The translations under genes and the position numbers were made by a program. Shown here in pieces: positions 56,044-64,000 of a DNA stretch of 64,000 nucleotides. The notes below the pieces were generated by a model that ran no database searches, was not told the DNA's origin, and saw only the letters and a program-made list of their open reading frames with translations. The DNA is from Diaporthe sp. PMI_573 (lineage: Eukaryota > Ascomycota > Sordariomycetes > Diaporthales > Diaporthaceae). The stretch lies in NCBI GenBank assembly GCA_021399435.1, contig JAJTUP010000005.1, positions 1,054,001 to 1,118,000 of the forward strand, in the 5' to 3' direction. Each line of letters opens with the position of its first letter. Positions within the stretch are counted from its first letter, which is position 1.

Positions 56044-56354
56044 CAAATTTGGATGGTGTATGAATCACTGCAGTAGTAGTATCCAAACCTGCCCACTGAG
56101 AGCCGTACGGGGCGAAAGAGAGTGTTTTGTCAACGGATAGGACACCAACGCAAGCAAGTGAGTACAAGGAGAAAGCTTCATCAATAGATTCAGCGTTTCA
56201 TTTTCTAAATATCAAAGCGGCAGCGTCAATCAATATTTCTAGGTAACTGCGCCCCTGAACTAAGAAATTACACTCCTTGCTCATGTTCCACTCGTGGTGG
56301 ATTCAGGTCTTGCATGAGTCGGTTCCTGCCTTCCACATAGAGCAGCCTCTTGTG

Positions 56355-56486
56355 CTAAATCACACGACCGACGTACCACGCATGGATGAGGAGACTGAGC
56401 GATAGGATCGAGGCAAGGCTAAAGATGATGACCTCGTCCTTTGTGCTTGCGATGCCTGTTGCTGACTGAGGTTCGTTGGTGCTCAT
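56355..56486 (-). CDS. Tiny single-pass membrane protein (43 aa), putative
   Basis: ATG 56486 to TAG 56355. MSTNEPQSATGIASTKDE is polar, followed by one hydrophobic helix (VIIFSLASILSLSLLIHAWY) and a short basic end. No family recognised. Support is composition only. It is the first of three similar small ORFs on this strand within 1.2 kb. Confidence 0.4.
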   Translation of the reverse strand: MSTNEPQSATGIASTKDEVIIFSLASILSLSLLIHAWYVGRVI

Positions 56487-56831
56487 GATGATGATGAGGA
56501 TGATGATGTGTCGTTTCTCAATGTTTGGATTCTTGCTAGTGAGTTTGCTCCGAAATATTCGTTACTGAAGTCTGATGGTCTGAACCTGAGGGGACAGATG
56601 GTTTTGAAACGCCCTACTTCCATTTATTTATTAAAATTGAAGCACCGTGAGTTAGTGATTCCGGCTTGTTGGCAGCGCGTCCACGAACCCCGTCACTGCC
56701 ATGCACTAACATCGCGTAAACCGAGAATCAAAACAAGTAATCATCTTGATTGCAAATTCATACTCGAGCCACAGTGTGTCCCGCTGCTTCAATGCAGACC
56801 TTTCCACTGACTCATTACCACGGCCCAGACC

Positions 56832-57062
56832 CTACACCACCGACGGCCCCCCTTGCCGAACAACGTTGACCTCCTCGTCACCGCTGGCATGTCCACGAAC
56901 GGCTTTTGTAGCTTGCGGTCGCTTCGTATTCGAGCTTCTCCTGAGTTTGAGGCGATCTAGACCTCCGCAGGCCCTCTCTGCCACGACATACAGCCCGCAG
57001 ATCAAGGTACACACAGTGATTGCGATGAAGAAGTAGAACAAAGAGCTGGTAACTGCCATCAT
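56832..57062 (-). CDS. Small single-pass membrane protein (76 aa), putative
   Basis: ATG 57062. An N-terminal helix (SLFYFFIAITVCTLICGLYV) is followed by a basic, hydrophilic tail (LDRLKLRRSSNTKRPQ). No family recognised. The topology (one helix plus charged tail) matches its neighbours. Confidence 0.42.
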   Translation of the reverse strand: MMAVTSSLFYFFIAITVCTLICGLYVVAERACGGLDRLKLRRSSNTKRPQATKAVRGHASGDEEVNVVRQGGPSVV

Positions 57063-57335
57063 GAGAAAATGTTGCGGTGATGATTTGCGTCTTTTGAACC
57101 CTTTCGATAGTTAAACTTCTCATATGGCACTCGTCGCAGTATGGATGTTACCAACTTTAAGTATTTGCGGCAAGCAAACAGGTCATGACGTGGACTGATA
57201 CAGGCTTGGTGGTCACAGCGGGGCTACGGCTGGCTCGGGAGACATGATGGGGGGATGACGGAGTATAAGCTTCGTAACGTTCACGTGATCTGCCTAGGTT
57301 TTACGGTAGTACTGTCTGATGCAAACTACACTAGT

Positions 57336-57539
57336 CTACACTATCTGAGACGGATCTCGCCTTGTAGACCGTGCTATTCGATCCGTCCACGTACTACGAC
57401 TGCCATCTCTCTCCCTGCTGCTTCGCCATGCCCGGTAGTCATCGCGAACACCCGGAAACCATTTGAAAATGTAAAGGAGCGAGACCAGTACGCCGATAAT
57501 CAAGAAGAACTCGATGACGGCTTGTAGTGACTAATCCAT
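57336..57539 (-). pseudogene. Third small membrane ORF, TAG at codon 3
   Basis: After ATG-GAT-TAG (57539-57531) an uninterrupted frame gives SLQAVIEFFLIIGVLVSLLY, one helix, then a 40-residue Arg/Asp/Ser-rich tail ending DPSQIV. Either a nonsense mutation broke the start, or the TAG is part of an intron acceptor (GGATTAG) and the first exon lies upstream. No family recognised. Confidence 0.4.
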
Positions 57540-58324
57540 GTCAGCGCTAAATGCCTTTCAGATCTATTATTAATGATGTTGATAAGTGTTGACTCGTTGT
57601 CTTGTGATCAAGTCGGGCATTAATGTACTGTTATTTGACAGTTGATAGAGTTCCTTCGTGGTTTGGACAAAAACAGCTCTGCATTGGTATGCATTTATAT
57701 CCACCGACTTTGAGACTGTTGCGTTTACTGCAATGTCATTTGAGATGGATTGTGGGTACATTTTCTACGGTTACAGTTTACTGTGACTCGCAGTTGTTTC
57801 AACCGGGCTCCTGAAAGAAGATGTTGGAGTGACTCTGAGCCAGCTGACCACATGTGCACCCGTACTCACCCGAACATGTGCGGGCACTGCTTGTCCTTCA
57901 TCTTAGACCAGCTGGGCACCCACCCGCTCTTAGGGACAGCTCAGCAGCCGGTGCCACAAATCGCCGCGGGAAGCAGCCCCCAGTTCAAAGTTCGCTGCCC
58001 AAATTAGGAAACCATGACACCAACTTGAATGCTAGCGACCATAGTGCAAGATGATACGCTGGGTCTTAATTCTTAGGACGCTCTCGTAATCCCTAAAGCC
58101 TTAAAGCTGTCTTTTAGTACTATTTCCTTCCTTGGTCCCGAAATCTGCCTTCTAAGCCCTCTGCGCCATGTAAATTGAGGGGTAGACGAAAGCGTAATAT
58201 AATAAAGTGGTTATAAGTGCGACGTACCTGGGGGTGTTACCATTATACCGGTCAAATAAGCTCGCCCCAAAACGAGACACGAGCCATGCTTGTCGTTGGC
58301 GTGGGCGCAAGGCTCCAGAGCGGC
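57540..58324. other. Spacer, no supported gene
   Basis: Short frames only. The region could contain a further exon of the ankyrin gene or of the small membrane ORF, but I could not join one. Confidence 0.35.
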
Positions 58325-58804
58325 CTAGAACTCACGCAGGATGGTGTGGTTGCCAGTGCTTGCGGCGAGCTGGATCGCTGACAGGGAGGAATTGGCCTGC
58401 TCCCATTGGATTAGAGGGTTGGTACCGGCGTGGAGCAGGAGGCGAACGGCTTGGATGTTGTCGCACCACGTGGCGATGTGAAGCGGTGTGCCCCACGCGT
58501 AGTTCTCCCCATTCAGATCCTGGATGTGTTCTTGAACAAGAAGGCGTTGCAGTCTGTCCAGGTCTTTATCACGCACGGCTGCGTGTAAGACCTCGGCCGG
58601 CGTGTCGAAGGTGTTTTGCATTCCCTGGCGCCAGAATGAGGACATTGTGAGGGTGGTGCACTTCTCAATCTTGTGCTCCTTCCCTGGTGCCGTGGAGGCT
58701 ATGTTACTTATGCCGTGACACGTAGGTATCCCGTAAGAGCTGGCTGTAGAATTTGGAGGCCGTTGCAGAATAGGCACGTAGAGATTATCCAGGTCTAAGT
58801 ACAT
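58325..58804 (-). CDS. Ankyrin-repeat protein, 3' end unresolved
   Basis: ATG 58804 (or MSSFWRQG at 58645) begins a frame with two to three ankyrin repeats: PAEVLHAAVRDKDLDRLQRL, then GTPLHIATWCDNIQAVRLLL (classic TPLHxAA form), then LSAIQLAASTGNHTIL. The frame ends REF-stop inside the third repeat, but ATCCTGC|GTGAGT at that point is a strong splice donor. The gene therefore probably continued in an exon I cannot place. It may be complete, truncated or dead. Ankyrin repeats bind proteins; the partner is unknown. Confidence 0.6.
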   Translation of the reverse strand: MYLDLDNLYVPILQRPPNSTASSYGIPTCHGISNIASTAPGKEHKIEKCTTLTMSSFWRQGMQNTFDTPAEVLHAAVRDKDLDRLQRLLVQEHIQDLNGENYAWGTPLHIATWCDNIQAVRLLLHAGTNPLIQWEQANSSLSAIQLAASTGNHTILREF

Positions 58805-59179
58805 GTCAGTAATACAAAGGTGGCTGGCTACACCTGAGGCCTGGAAGCACTTTATCGTCGCTAATCACCTCTCTGCTCACATGTAATCGATAGTTACATA
58901 CCGTTACCCAGGTATTTAGGAGCGATATTTTCATGGGTTCTCCGTGCTACCTAGGTACATAGGTGACATACATAATTACCTTCTGTTACCGTGGTCATTT
59001 GGGTAGTTCTTGTAACCCTGACAGCTACCTAGCTATGTACGTGCCTAATGCAAAATGACTAATTGCCTAATATAACCATAGTTCTAAGTAAGACTTTGAA
59101 CTACCTTATAAACAATTTAGATCAACTTGAAGTCCTTAATTGGGAAGTCCACCAGCGTTTTCAAAGCTAAGATGAGATC
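58805..59179. other. Low-complexity TACCTAGGTA-rich spacer
   Basis: Several ACCTAGGTA/TACCTAGCTA-like palindromes and AT-rich DNA; no gene. Confidence 0.4.
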
Positions 59180-59741
59180 ACTCTCAACGCTCTATGAGAG
59201 CTTAACTACCTGAACGCAAGTCTCAACAAGGGCCTTAGGCTATATGTGCCAATCCCATGGATGCTTCCAAGGATCATGCCCCAGGGCGGCGCCACTGTCT
59301 ATGGATATTGGCTTCCTGGTGGGGTGAGTTTTGTTAGACACTATTAGACCAGTATTAGAATCGATTCAAGGCTGATGATGTGTTGATTTCGATGACCAGA
59401 CCTGTGTCTCAATCCATGCGTACACCTTGAACCGCAGGCTGGACTACTTCTTTTCAGCCACATCCTTCCTGCCTAAGCGGTGGCTTCCTGCGGTGACAGC
59501 TGATCTGAGCTCATCATTCGCCCGAGACCGGCTTCAAGCGATGCTGACATTAAGTACTGGACCCCGAAACTGCCCGGGCCAGCATCTCGCCTGGGCTGAG
59601 TTGCGCCTCATATTGACCAGGCTCGTCTGGCCTTTTGACATGAGCCTCGTTACAGACCGAAGACTGCGCTGGGAGGATCTGTGCACATTCCTTTGGGTTG
59701 AAAAGAAGCCGGTAGTTGTCAAGATGTCACTCAGACATTGA
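59180..59741 (+). pseudogene. Cytochrome P450 C-terminal remnant
   Basis: The helix-K region reads ELNYLNASLNKGLRLYVPIP, but the Glu of the invariant E-x-x-R has become Lys and a TGA lies seven codons upstream. It continues as VYGYWLPGG, then after a GTGAGT..CAG intron (about 59323-59400) as TCVSIHAYTLNRRLDYF. The heme-binding loop is present as STGPRNCPGQHLAWAELRLI. The end at 59741 looks natural. The N-terminal two thirds of the enzyme are missing or unreadable. Dead gene, originally a multi-substrate fungal P450. Confidence 0.75.
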
Positions 59742-62617
59742 GAAAGGAAGTGAGAATGGTCACGAACGGCCGCCGCGCAGCCACGCGTACACGGGAGGCA
59801 CAAGAGGACACAGATGATTCCTGTGCACCATTGCTTGCCCCTCCGAAGTATATCCAGATACGTATAATCTTGTCAACCGTCCCACAAAGTACATGCCATT
59901 TACCACTGACGAAGAGCATTGTTAGAATTTCCGGTTAGTGGTTAAGGACTCGGTATCAGATGAGTCCAGTGGACATACGGGACATACGCGGTCTAAAACA
60001 TGATATCTATGCCCTGAGAATGTTGAACCACTACACTAGGTGTATTTCAAACATGACTAGTATCCTCGTTCCTGAGAGGTCGGGATACTTGCTAACAAAT
60101 CACTATACCACCTCATGTATCCCAACTCGGGTAGTTCGTACACATGGCTCGACAGAAAAATGTCAGAATGCTCAATATGAATTCATTGAGAAAATAATCC
60201 GTGAATCTCTACGCTGGGAGTCGGTAGGTCCTATTTGCACCTCTGTCTCTGGAATGTTTGCAAGACTCTAGGTGCATGCATGGTAGCGCACTTAAATCCA
60301 GGCCGCTGTAGACTAACCAGTTGGCAAAAGATCCAGTTGAGATGGTTCTCAAATGTCAGGCCCACCGGCAGAGCCGTCGCGGTCCCAGTAATTGGCTTTC
60401 TTGGGTCGACCTGCGCCTACGACGCAGTACTGGTCCGCCGCCACGCCTCAGGGCTCACCGAGTCAGCTAAGATCCACATATAATCAACCAACCCACCTCT
60501 ACAACCACATACGGCCATAGATACAGGAAAATACGGGATCCCGTCCGCTCTCCCATAGTCAAGCCTGTAATCGCTGGATTAGTAGTTGGGTCGGTGACGA
60601 CCAGCGAATACCCGGTGCTGTATGTTTTTCTTTTTCTGGTTTCTTTTTGTTTAGACTCGCCATAAACCTGCCCGCTCTGTACCATGCCGGCTCCGGCACC
60701 CTCTCACAATAGCTCATCAAAATTGAACTGCTAATTGAGGCAACAGGGTGGCATTCATTCCTTAGAATTTAATCGAGTCAATCCAGTGGTTGGGCTGCCG
60801 CAAGGGAATCAGTATCTCAGCTATAGACAACCTCTGGCGGCTTTCCCAGGGGCAGACGAGCCTGGAGTAGGGCCGTCCAGAGTGCTCAGTGTACAAGAGT
60901 TGAGATTTTATCTTCACAGGTAGAGTCTCCTTTTCTCTACCTATAAGGTCAAACACCTGTGGAATAATCTACTTCATACTGATATGTAGCCTCATCGATT
61001 GAGGGCGTCCAGAGCACTCATCACCTGCAGCAGATCCCGGCGCAGCGATGATCGTGATCGTGGCATACGAATAGATCTATCCTATATGTTCTTGCTCGAT
61101 TTTACTTTTCAGTAGTTGTATCACATGATACAGAGGTTGTTTTGTCAGATTTCACTTTAGGTTATCTATTTAACTAGGCATCCATATCGTTCCGAAGTAT
61201 TTGCATCAATTATGTGTAGGCCTTTAATAACCTCCCATATGATATGACTACGTCACAGCGAGCACAACGTGGCAATTCGTTGAAGTCAGTGCGAGGGTAG
61301 GTTTTATGCAGGGACATTTAATGAATGGCTAGCTCCCGGTTGCCCTACTTTCAAGAACCCGGAGTATTACTGTTTGACATCAATGAGCACAGAACGCAGA
61401 AAAGCAACAAACGCGACAAATCAGCCTAGGGTCTCATACCTACGTATCCTTGCATCAAAATACACCTCAAAGGTTAGTGAGGCACGCTGTCCTTGGGCAC
61501 CAAATCAAGTGGACTTTCTGCTAAGTAACCAACAGATGGACAAACCTAGCTCCATTAACCTTGTGCCGGCCACCGCAGACCATGTGAGCAGCCCCCAGGA
61601 CCAACCAGGCTGCCAGGACCACACCAAGCACAGCATGTTGGATGGTACAACCACGTCCACTCGCAAGGACGGAAGGGTGCAGCCTTGGAAAGCGTACTGG
61701 CCCCCCAATGAGGGAACAGGCTTGCAACCCGCATATGGCTTCAAGAAAGGAGAGCAAATCAGAATCTGGGGCAACTAGCTACGACCCAGGACTTTGTGAG
61801 AGGTGCAAGAATGGCTGTTTGAAAGTGTTGCCACGACGAATGTCAATACCTACATGATTGGTCTCAAATACAAAGTTCTGCTGTATTTCACCAGTATAAT
61901 GATTTCATATGTATAAAGTCATGCACATGTATACCAAGATCACCAAAGGCCTCCTATCCAGTGTTGGTCATATTATATGAATGTTTTCGTTTTGATGGAA
62001 ACATCTTTTGAGAAGGCTAATGCAAACAAGTTGTTGCACCTCAAAATGTATACAGGGTTTTGTAGATGCTTTAGGTTCATCAGAAATTAGTGAGGTGAAG
62101 GATGCATGGGGGCTTATCACGCAGCCGTTTGCCCGACATAGTAGGTACCTAAGGCTATACATGCCCCGCAGCTGAATAAGTTTATTCCTAATCCTTTATC
62201 CTTTTGTTTGTCAAGGGAGATGTAAAAACGACCATTCCAGTTTCAGGATCGTCACATCGATGTATGACATCTTCGCTTATCGGTAACACCTATCAACATG
62301 CCTTAACTCATAGGTAGACGAAAGGTCCCACGTCTGAACGGTGACTTGAACACTTGTACGCTAGTAATTATCGTCTTGCATTTCCTCACGTCAGTCACTT
62401 GCTGACGCTTCGTCAGTCATCTGGACTGATCAGCCGGTGAAAAAAACGCTGGGGTGTTTAAGCGTTTACCACTGTATGAAGGAACCGCCTACATACTGCT
62501 TAAGAAGCGTACGTACACGGATTAAAAACGAAACCACCTTAATATTGCGCCGTTTCGCAGATTTGCTGCATTCTCGAGCCTACAACTACGTTCTAACATA
62601 ACTGAGCTCCCTTTCTC
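59742..62617. other. Degraded accessory DNA
   Basis: About 2.9 kb. At 60177-60240 the frame reads EFIEKIIRESLRWESVGPI, which resembles another P450 helix K (ESLR) without any surrounding enzyme. A 131-residue frame from ATG 61383 to 61778 has no recognisable domain. The remainder is non-coding. Confidence 0.4.
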
Positions 62618-64000
62618 ATGAATACGAAGGTCATGGAGCGTCAAGGTAACATGGCCAAGAATAATGCCGTCCAGGTCAAAGGACCCTTGTACTCAGTCAT
62701 GAGCACGCCCGAGGTATTCAAGGTCGGCGAGTGGAAGTACCTTGCACCACACTCACTGTCTGAGACTTTCTCTTGGCGACAAAAGTCGACTTCGTTGTGG
62801 CCAGCTGAACGAGCGGTAAGGCCCATCCATCCACATCTTCAAGCCACTGACCCATCTGATATGTAGTCTAGGATGAGCTTCCAAACCTGCCCAATTTTGG
62901 GCTGTTTACAGTCATCAATGTCGACACCGAGACACGTGTGAGAATGGATTGGCTGAGGAGCCTCCTGCAGCGAAATTGAGACGAGGACGATGTGTTCCGC
63001 GAAGAGTTTTTGGAAGCCGTGCTATTTACTGCCAATGCAGAAACAAGCATCGAAGTTGATGACTCTGCACTGAAGTACCTTACAGATGCAGGCTCGAAGT
63101 GGATTGGTACTTCGTCTAAAGCCGGTTCTCTTGCCTCCGGGCCTCACATTAATGTTGGCACTAGCCTGCGACCTGTCTTCCGGGTCTATGACGACAGCCA
63201 TAGTACATTCCTCCATGCCCTCGGACAAGACACATCAGGGTTAGTTTCAGTATCATTGCTCTCTCGAATTCTGGCTCTTTTAGACTGCTAAACGAGATCT
63301 ACCAGAAATTTCTACCCTCTCCGAGTTGGCGGCGATGGTCTAGACGAGCTCTCGGTTGCTGTGCCTTCACGAATGGCTAGCGGTGCCATGGGCGATGCTC
63401 AGAGAATGTCAGGTTGGAGAATTGCAGTCAAGGACATCTTTCAGATCAAGGGAATACCAACATCAGTTTGCAACAAAGCATACTTCGACCTGTATAGCGA
63501 CAAGGTCCCTTCACAAACTGCGGCATGCGTTGAGCTTCTCACCAACCTGGGCGCAGTTATTGTTGGGACAACCAAACTCGCATCATTCGCTGCCACAGAA
63601 GAACCGGTGGAGTGTATTGACTATCAGGCACCCTGAAATCCGCGAGCCGACGGGTACCAGTCACCAGCTGGAAGCAGCAGCGGTAGTGGTGCAGCAATCG
63701 GTGCCTACGTCTGGCTTGATATCGCAATCGGATCCGACAGTAAGATCAACCAATTTCTCAGCGTATATATGTGCCCAAGTTGACTCCGAGCCTACAGCGA
63801 GCGGAAGTGGAAGGCGTCCAGGCCATTGGAACGGGTGTATTGCTATGCGGCCGACGCATGGTGTCCTCCCTTACGAGGGATATATTCCCAGTTTTAGGTG
63901 AGGGGGAAAGGTGTTTATGAATTTATTGGAATGTCGCGCTGACCAGATCTGTTGCTAATGGTACAGGCGGTTTGACGTGCCTACATTCTTCGGAAGAGAT
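62618..64000 (+). pseudogene. Amidase-signature enzyme, RIP-like pseudogene, runs off the right edge
   Basis: Similar to fungal amidases with an extra N-terminal domain. Pieces occur in order: an N-terminal region from 62618; GT..AG introns near 62817-62873 and 63739-63809 and another near the end; the catalytic Lys block GWRIAVKDIFQIKG; the Gly/Ser-rich loop [18 protein letters not shown] with IAIGSDTSGSGRRPG. Nonsense codons interrupt it: TGA at 62977-62979 (QRN*DEDD) and TGA at 63634-63636 (YQAP*NPR, where Trp or Phe is expected). Both fit G-to-A or C-to-T change. The last exon, RFDVPTFFGR, continues beyond 64000. Would have hydrolysed an amide; now probably inactive. Confidence 0.75.

Noticed and set aside
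61383..61778. 131-residue open frame as a gene
   Set aside because: ATG-started but with no domain, odd composition and decayed surroundings; not supported as a CDS.
1..64000. CRISPR arrays, operons, rRNA genes
   Set aside because: The repeats lack unique equal-length spacers, and the sequence is eukaryotic with spliceosomal introns.

Overview
This window looks like a chromosome segment of a filamentous ascomycete (Pezizomycotina, probably a sordariomycete; inferred from gene content, not proven). The genes have short spliceosomal introns of about 45-130 nt with GT..AG borders. The families are typically fungal: PTH11-like CFEM receptor, DUF4246, DHA2 and allantoate-type MFS transporters, Yvc1 channel, MAPEG. 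Several broken genes carry TGA/TAA codons where related proteins are expected to have Trp, Arg or Gln, which suggests repeat-induced point mutation (RIP). No prokaryotic operons, CRISPR arrays or rRNA genes are visible.

Layout. 0.2-4.6 kb: an APC-superfamily amino acid permease (+) converging on a TauD/TfdA 2-oxoglutarate dioxygenase (-). 6.2-8.4 kb: a nine-exon allantoate/vitamin-type MFS transporter. 9.1-11.0 kb: a mitochondrial Mss116-like DEAD-box helicase. 11.3-13.3 kb: an eight-exon CFEM plus seven-helix receptor. 14.3-14.7 kb: a 411-bp Mutator-type miniature element with a perfect 9-bp target duplication. 17.0-20.5 kb: a MAPEG enzyme and a DHA2 drug transporter, divergently transcribed. 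20.6-21.4 kb: a GNAT acetyltransferase.

21.9-31.2 kb is the most striking block. It holds two paralogous secreted Kelch proteins at the edges, in inverted orientation, enclosing a secreted short tyrosinase and a secreted Yellow/major-royal-jelly protein. Because insect Yellow-f proteins convert dopachrome during melanin synthesis, this looks like an extracellular phenol-oxidation or melanin-type cluster (inference).

31.7-37.7 kb: an E2 ubiquitin-conjugating enzyme and a long TBC (Rab-GAP) protein. 37.7-42.6 kb: a 4.9-kb gene-poor interval between divergent genes, with a TA-flanked mariner-type miniature element. 42.6-43.6 kb: a very acidic, NLS-bearing small protein. 46.4-47.4 kb: an unknown gene interrupted by one in-frame TAA. 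47.8-48.3 kb: an AT-rich relic. 49.2-51.3 kb: a Yvc1-type TRP channel. 53.1-55.3 kb: a DUF4246 protein.

55.3-64.0 kb is degraded accessory DNA: a multi-pass membrane-protein fragment, three tiny single-pass membrane ORFs, an ankyrin gene, cytochrome P450 remnants, and a RIP-like amidase pseudogene that runs off the right edge. A degenerate 15-bp repeat family occurs at three places (8.6, 29.3 and 47.7 kb); two copies also share a downstream tail.
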